A stretch of DNA of 8,284 nucleotides. Origin: an uncultured Anaerocolumna sp. (GTDB lineage Bacteria; Bacillota; Clostridia; Lachnospirales; Lachnospiraceae). The translations under genes were made by a program, and so were the position numbers. This document shows, one piece after another, positions 5,462 through 8,284 of the stretch (within the stretch, counting starts at the first letter, position 1; every line of letters begins with the position of its first letter). The notes under the pieces are model-generated. The model was not told where the DNA came from. It made no database searches and saw nothing but the letters and a program-made list of their open reading frames with translations. The stretch spans positions 1 to 8,284 of the forward strand of contig CALDJN010000016.1 of assembly GCA_937901695.1 (NCBI GenBank), read 5' to 3'.

Positions 5462-7078
5462 TTACTTCTTTAGATTATCATTATAAATCTTGCAGAACTC
5501 ATCAATCCTTAGTGTCTTCATTTCGTTTACATAAGCATCCCAGTCTTTTTCGACACTCTTCTTACCTGTAATAAATGCATCTACCCAAACTTCAAAAGCA
5601 TCAGATAGAGGTGTTTGTAACACTGCTGCATCTTCTGCCTGTATATCGTCAAATGCTGGTACAGGTGGAAGTGAGCGAATTACATCACCCATTGCATTCA
5701 CTTCTTGGTTAATACGTGCGTAGTTTTCATCATATTTTGTCATTTCACGTTCATTTACCCAAACCAATTGTGTAACATCAGAACCACATCCGTATTTCGT
5801 TTGAAGTGTTTTGTAAATACCTTCTGGTGAGTTAACCAATTCATCTGCATATTTAATTTTTCCATTTTCCATTGTATAAGTAACACCCTCAACACCTAAG
5901 CACCATAATTTAGCACCTTCTTCTGAGAAGAATACCTTATCAATGGTACGTACTACACGTTCAAAATCATCTCTTTTTGCTGTTGCAGCTGGGAACATGA
6001 TACCGGAACCAATACTGCTCTTTTCTTGATGATGAGCACCAGCGGGGCCTTCTAATGGTGGATACATTTGTAGTTTGAATCCATCAATTTCTGATGTACC
6101 TGTAACACCGCCGATTTGGTCATAATAAGCGTAGGTAGCCATGGATTTTCCAGTAGCCATCTTCTGAGACCACTTATCACCATCAATTGGGTCTGCCATC
6201 TCAGGATCTAATAAACCTTCTGCATATAATTTTGCAAGGTAACTAACATATTCTTTGTATCCATCACTAATTGCTCCTGAGAAGTATTCTTTCTTGTCAT
6301 AATCCCAGCTTAATGTATTAGTACCTGATGAACCATTTTTACCTACACTTATACCAAAGGAAGGCATTGTCATTCTGTATAATACACGTGGACCAGCTAA
6401 AATAGTAAGTGGATAAGAATCCGGATTCTTTGCTTTATAAGCTTTTAATATATTGTATAAATCATCGAAAGTTTTAGGTGCTTGTAATCCTTCTGCTTCC
6501 AAGAAATCTTCTCTTAAAATTAGACCGCCATCATAGAAAGGTTTATCAAAAAGTCCTGGCATATAATAGCGTTTACCATCTGCTAAATTTTTCGAATCAA
6601 CTTGTTCTTTTAATCCAAATTCTTCTACACGAGCATTAAAGTTTGGAGTAAAATCTGAGTAATCACTAATAGGAACTATTGCACCATTAAGAGCAAGGGA
6701 AGCATTCTCACCTACTGTTGACTGATAAAGAATAACGTCAGGAGCATTGTTTCCAGTATTCAGTGCTAAGGAAACTTTCGTTTGATAATCAGCAATTGGA
6801 ATAACTTCAAATTGGAAATCAACATTAAACATCTTTTCTGCTTCTGTTACAGTTAACCAGTCTTCTTTAAATGGTAATGTAGCATTGTCTGAGTAGTAAA
6901 TTTTGATTTTAACTGGATCTTCCTTTTCAGGCTGTTTTGTTTCTGGCTGCTTTGTTTCTGAACCCTCATTTTCTACATTGGAAGTATCCGTGGTAGCAGG
7001 GGTTTTCTTTTGACCACATGCTGTAAGTAACCCTACTATCATAGCAAGTGCCAAAAATAGTGATAACATTTTTTTCAT
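5462..7078 (-). CDS. Lipoprotein extracellular solute-binding protein of the Lpl-type ABC importer
   Basis: This is a 538-residue family 1 solute-binding protein of the long LplA-like class. It starts with a lipoprotein signal: basic MKK, a hydrophobic stretch, and the lipobox LLTAC with Cys21 as the lipidated residue. A flexible linker rich in Thr, Glu, Gln and Pro follows, with a small duplication (KQPETKQPEKEDP). The mature binding domain starts near KIKIYYSDNATLPFKEDW and includes the family-like PDVILYQ. The protein should sit on the outer face of the membrane and deliver sugar to the two permeases. The ATG at 7078 is preceded by AAGGAGGAGG at about 7087-7096. It is the first gene of the operon, with its own promoter and operator upstream. 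The substrate is inferred from context as MurNAc, a MurNAc-GlcNAc-type disaccharide or a related muropeptide sugar; the fold does not show it. Confidence 0.92.
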   Translation of the reverse strand: MKKMLSLFLALAMIVGLLTACGQKKTPATTDTSNVENEGSETKQPETKQPEKEDPVKIKIYYSDNATLPFKEDWLTVTEAEKMFNVDFQFEVIPIADYQTKVSLALNTGNNAPDVILYQSTVGENASLALNGAIVPISDYSDFTPNFNARVEEFGLKEQVDSKNLADGKRYYMPGLFDKPFYDGGLILREDFLEAEGLQAPKTFDDLYNILKAYKAKNPDSYPLTILAGPRVLYRMTMPSFGISVGKNGSSGTNTLSWDYDKKEYFSGAISDGYKEYVSYLAKLYAEGLLDPEMADPIDGDKWSQKMATGKSMATYAYYDQIGGVTGTSEIDGFKLQMYPPLEGPAGAHHQEKSSIGSGIMFPAATAKRDDFERVVRTIDKVFFSEEGAKLWCLGVEGVTYTMENGKIKYADELVNSPEGIYKTLQTKYGCGSDVTQLVWVNEREMTKYDENYARINQEVNAMGDVIRSLPPVPAFDDIQAEDAAVLQTPLSDAFEVWVDAFITGKKSVEKDWDAYVNEMKTLRIDEFCKIYNDNLKK

Positions 7079-7147
7079 TTTTAAATCCTCCTCCTTAATT
7101 TCGCTATGTATTAACGCGTATTAAACAAAGATACATATGTATATAAG

Positions 7148-7174
7148 TTTCATAATATAAAATTCATTATGTAA
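7148..7174 (-). promoter_or_regulatory. Palindromic operator B upstream of the transporter operon
   Basis: TTTCATAAT (7148-7156) and ATTATGTAA (7166-7174) form an 8-of-9 inverted repeat with the same total length, 27 bp, as the site before namZ at 1298-1324. The TTTCAT that follows at 7180-7185 is also at the same distance. The site lies just downstream of the predicted start of transcription and 69 bases before the binding-protein ATG, a position suited to a repressor. The RpiR protein at 1484-2341 is the likely ligand-responsive binder, by inference. Confidence 0.72.
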
Positions 7175-7191
7175 CTTTGTTTCATACCTGT

Positions 7192-7220
7192 ATCTTACCA
7201 TTATAATAAAGTTTCGTCAA
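7192..7220 (-). promoter_or_regulatory. Predicted sigma-A promoter of the transporter-murQ operon
   Basis: On the minus strand, TTGACG (plus 7215-7220) and TAAGAT (plus 7192-7197) are separated by 17 bases. TGG before the -10 box gives an extended -10. Transcription would start near 7185, directly in front of operator B. A TATAAT also lies in the spacer but has no spaced -35. Confidence 0.6.
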
Positions 7221-7273
7221 TATAATAATGCAAAATTGTTAAAATAAATAATTATCGGAGTCACTTAGTGTGC

Positions 7274-7349
7274 ACATTGTACAGTTGCTAATTATTTTAA
7301 TCATCCCATGTACATTTTATACAATTACTAATTGATTATTTCATGCACA
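7274..7349. repeat. Diverged 38-bp tandem duplication
   Basis: ACATTGTACAGTTGCTAATT starting at 7274 is echoed by ACATTTTATACAATTACTAATT-like sequence starting at 7312. Each copy continues into a similar ATCAT or ATTAT...CATG ending. The copies are diverged, with small length differences. No function is visible. Confidence 0.4.
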
Positions 7350-7441
7350 GGGTTCCACTGATACACAGTTGAGCTCATCTGTACACACAATGAATTCACC
7401 TTCCTCTTATAAAAAAATTTTATGGAATTTTACTACACCTA

Positions 7442-7480
7442 TCAAGGATGCTTTGCACCACTTCGTGGTTGTGCCCTTGA
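7442..7480. repeat. Imperfect stem-loop
   Basis: TCAAGG (7442-7447) pairs with CCTTGA (7475-7480). Further in, CCAC (7458-7461) pairs with GTGG (7465-7468) around a TTC loop, and GCA (7455-7457) with TGC (7472-7474) across a bulge. No T-run follows on either strand, so it is not an obvious terminator. It lies just before the 4 x 17-bp array. Confidence 0.45.
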
Positions 7481-7493
7481 CTGATATAGCAAG

Positions 7494-7561
7494 CTTTTGT
7501 GGGTAATCATCTTTTGTGGGTAATCATCTTTTGTGGGTAATCATCTTTTGTGGGTAATCAT
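7494..7561. repeat. Perfect 4 x 17-bp tandem array
   Basis: Four identical, directly abutting copies of CTTTTGTGGGTAATCAT occupy 7494-7510, 7511-7527, 7528-7544 and 7545-7561. The perfect identity points to recent expansion by slippage. The unit length is not a multiple of three and no frame uses it. There are no spacers, so it is not CRISPR. Confidence 0.95.
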
Positions 7562-7599
7562 TAAGAGGATAATGGAATAAAGTGCTGCGCCCGGTATCA

Positions 7600-7652
7600 A
7601 CAAAAATATTACTGGTATTATTCATGTGAATTGATAGTATCAAAATATTTGT
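7600..7652. repeat. Imperfect 53-bp inverted repeat
   Basis: ACAAAAATATT (7600-7610) faces AAATATTTGT (7643-7652), and the centre is the palindrome ATTCATGTGAAT (7620-7631). Both pairs of arms share almost the same midpoint, with several mismatches between them. It could be a small MITE-like remnant or an RNA hairpin. No function is assigned. Confidence 0.45.
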
Positions 7653-7755
7653 AGGCAGTATCCCTAGTGCGAAATAATCAGCTAATTAATAAATTATTAT
7701 TATAGTTCAGCCTGTGCTGTGTCATCCCATCTCCCCCTTTACTTGCCTTACCTTG

Positions 7756-7817
7756 GTGGGTTCAGATTGCTTCGCTTCACAAGCTACACAAATCTAGCTT
7801 TCTTTACCTGTGCCCAC
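7756..7817. repeat. Weak imperfect stem-loop
   Basis: GTGGG (7756-7760) can pair with CCCAC (7813-7817), and AGATT (7764-7768) with AATCT (7791-7795). The loops are uneven, so this is a low-stability or decayed structure. It lies directly in front of the first 26-bp direct repeat. Confidence 0.25.
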
Positions 7818-7820
7818 TAG

Positions 7821-7910
7821 AAAGATAACAAAGGTTAGGTTGAACGAATAAGTAGCAGGGGAACTATGGAAGTTATCGGGCTATAAAGATAACAAAGGTT
7901 AGGTTGAACG
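7821..7910. repeat. Pair of perfect 26-bp direct repeats
   Basis: Identical 26-base copies lie at 7821-7846 and 7885-7910, 64 bases apart start to start. They begin AAAGATAACAAAGG and end GGTTGAACG. The 38 bases between them are unrelated to the repeat. Duplication, or two insertions of a short element, would explain them. Confidence 0.9.
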
Positions 7911-8005
7911 GTCTGCTCAAAAGGGAAATAGGATGCCATAGGCTGAATTCTAACAAATTATTAAATATAATGTCTGTTAATTAATGGGTAAAATCAAAAT
8001 GTCAT

Positions 8006-8035
8006 AAAAAAATAGCCCTAAAACCAGTATAGGCT
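8006..8035 (-). terminator. Possible leftward intrinsic terminator
   Basis: On the minus strand, AGCC-TA (8030-8035) can pair with TA-G-GGCT (8014-8020) around a loop, followed by ATTTTTTT (8006-8013). The T-run is good but the stem is short and has one bulge. It would end a transcript entering from the right of the window, yet no gene is visible between it and the right edge. Confidence 0.35.
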
Positions 8036-8132
8036 GGGTTTCGTGGGAACCTTTCCTAATTCTAGATTCAGAGCTTAATAGTTGTCAGAGAATTTTTTAT
8101 AGCCAAAGGGGATATTCCCATTTGCCTATGAG

Positions 8133-8284
8133 CAAGTTTTATCTATGGGAAGTTTTGTCTACAGGAAGTTTTATCTACAGGCAAGTTTTACCTGCAGGAA
8201 AGTTTTGTCTACAGGCAAGTTTTACCTGTAGGCATGTTTTGTCTACAGACATGTTTTGTCTACAGGCATGTTTTGTCTACAGGC
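8133..8284. repeat. Degenerate 9-unit, 17-bp tandem array running off the right edge
   Basis: Nine consecutive units start at 8133, 8150, 8166, 8183, 8200, 8217, 8234, 8251 and 8268. All are 17 bases except the second (16). The consensus is AWGTTTTRYCTACAGGC. The last two units are identical, and the left ones are more diverged. The second half of each unit has a short palindromic character (for example GTCTACAGAC and CCTGCAGG). The array continues beyond the window. There are no spacers and no frame. Confidence 0.92.

Larger units (their letters stand above)
7221..8284. other. About 1.06 kb gene-free, repeat-rich region
   Basis: No open frame of convincing length, start or composition was found on either strand, and no tRNA or rRNA signature was seen. 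The stretch holds two 17-bp tandem arrays, a 26-bp direct repeat pair, a diverged 38-bp duplication, several imperfect hairpins and one leftward terminator-like hairpin. Base composition shifts locally towards higher GC than the AT-rich operon leaders. It looks like accumulated repeat or decayed mobile DNA between transcription units, or an uncharacterised non-coding element. Confidence 0.7.

Noticed and set aside
7148..7220. CcpA catabolite (cre) site in the transporter leader
   Set aside because: TGAAAC-like sequence occurs, but the central CG and right half of the cre consensus are missing.
7494..8284. CRISPR array
   Set aside because: The repeats abut directly without unique spacers, units are only 17 bp, and no cas gene is present.
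8133..8284. Plasmid-type iteron origin
   Set aside because: The 17-bp unit length fits, but there is no replication initiator gene or DnaA-box cluster and the surrounding genes are chromosomal in character; kept only as a possibility to check.

Overview
The window looks like chromosomal DNA of a low-GC, Gram-positive anaerobe of the Clostridia, most likely Lachnospiraceae-like. This is inferred from AT-rich codon use, strong AGGAGG ribosome binding sites, an Lpl-type ABC sugar importer with no ATPase of its own, and intergenic repeat elements. The genus cannot be fixed from sequence alone.

The genes form a compact peptidoglycan-sugar (MurNAc) salvage locus. Reading leftward from position 7078 on the minus strand are a lipoprotein solute-binding protein, two Lpl-type permeases (4435-5391 and 3555-4424) and MurQ, the MurNAc 6-phosphate etherase (2622-3533). 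This operon ends at a bidirectional terminator (2563-2599). Convergent to it, on the plus strand, is an RpiR/MurR-family regulator with a sugar-phosphate-binding SIS domain (1484-2341). Divergent from the regulator, on the minus strand, is a NamZ-type (DUF1343) exo-N-acetylmuramidase (115-1260). It is followed by the first codons of another gene (1-29) whose start resembles a GH3/NagZ-type glucosaminidase.

The suggested scheme is that the transporter imports MurNAc or a MurNAc-containing saccharide. NamZ, which has no signal peptide, and possibly the truncated left-hand gene would release free MurNAc in the cytoplasm. An unseen kinase would phosphorylate it, and MurQ would convert MurNAc-6P to GlcNAc-6P. 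The strongest regulatory evidence is a 27-bp palindromic site found in the same form upstream of namZ (1298-1324) and upstream of the transporter operon (7148-7174). It ties the two units into one regulon, and the adjacent RpiR protein is the obvious candidate regulator.

The rest is repeat DNA. The regulator gene is bracketed by inverted copies of a GGGCTGTTGCA-type sequence. A composite repeat with three 42-bp units and an inverted GTCATTCTGAG/GAAGAATC copy lies between rpiR and murQ. From about 7221 to 8284 no gene is visible. That stretch holds a perfect 4 x 17-bp array, a degenerate 9 x 17-bp array running off the window end, a 26-bp direct repeat and several imperfect hairpins.
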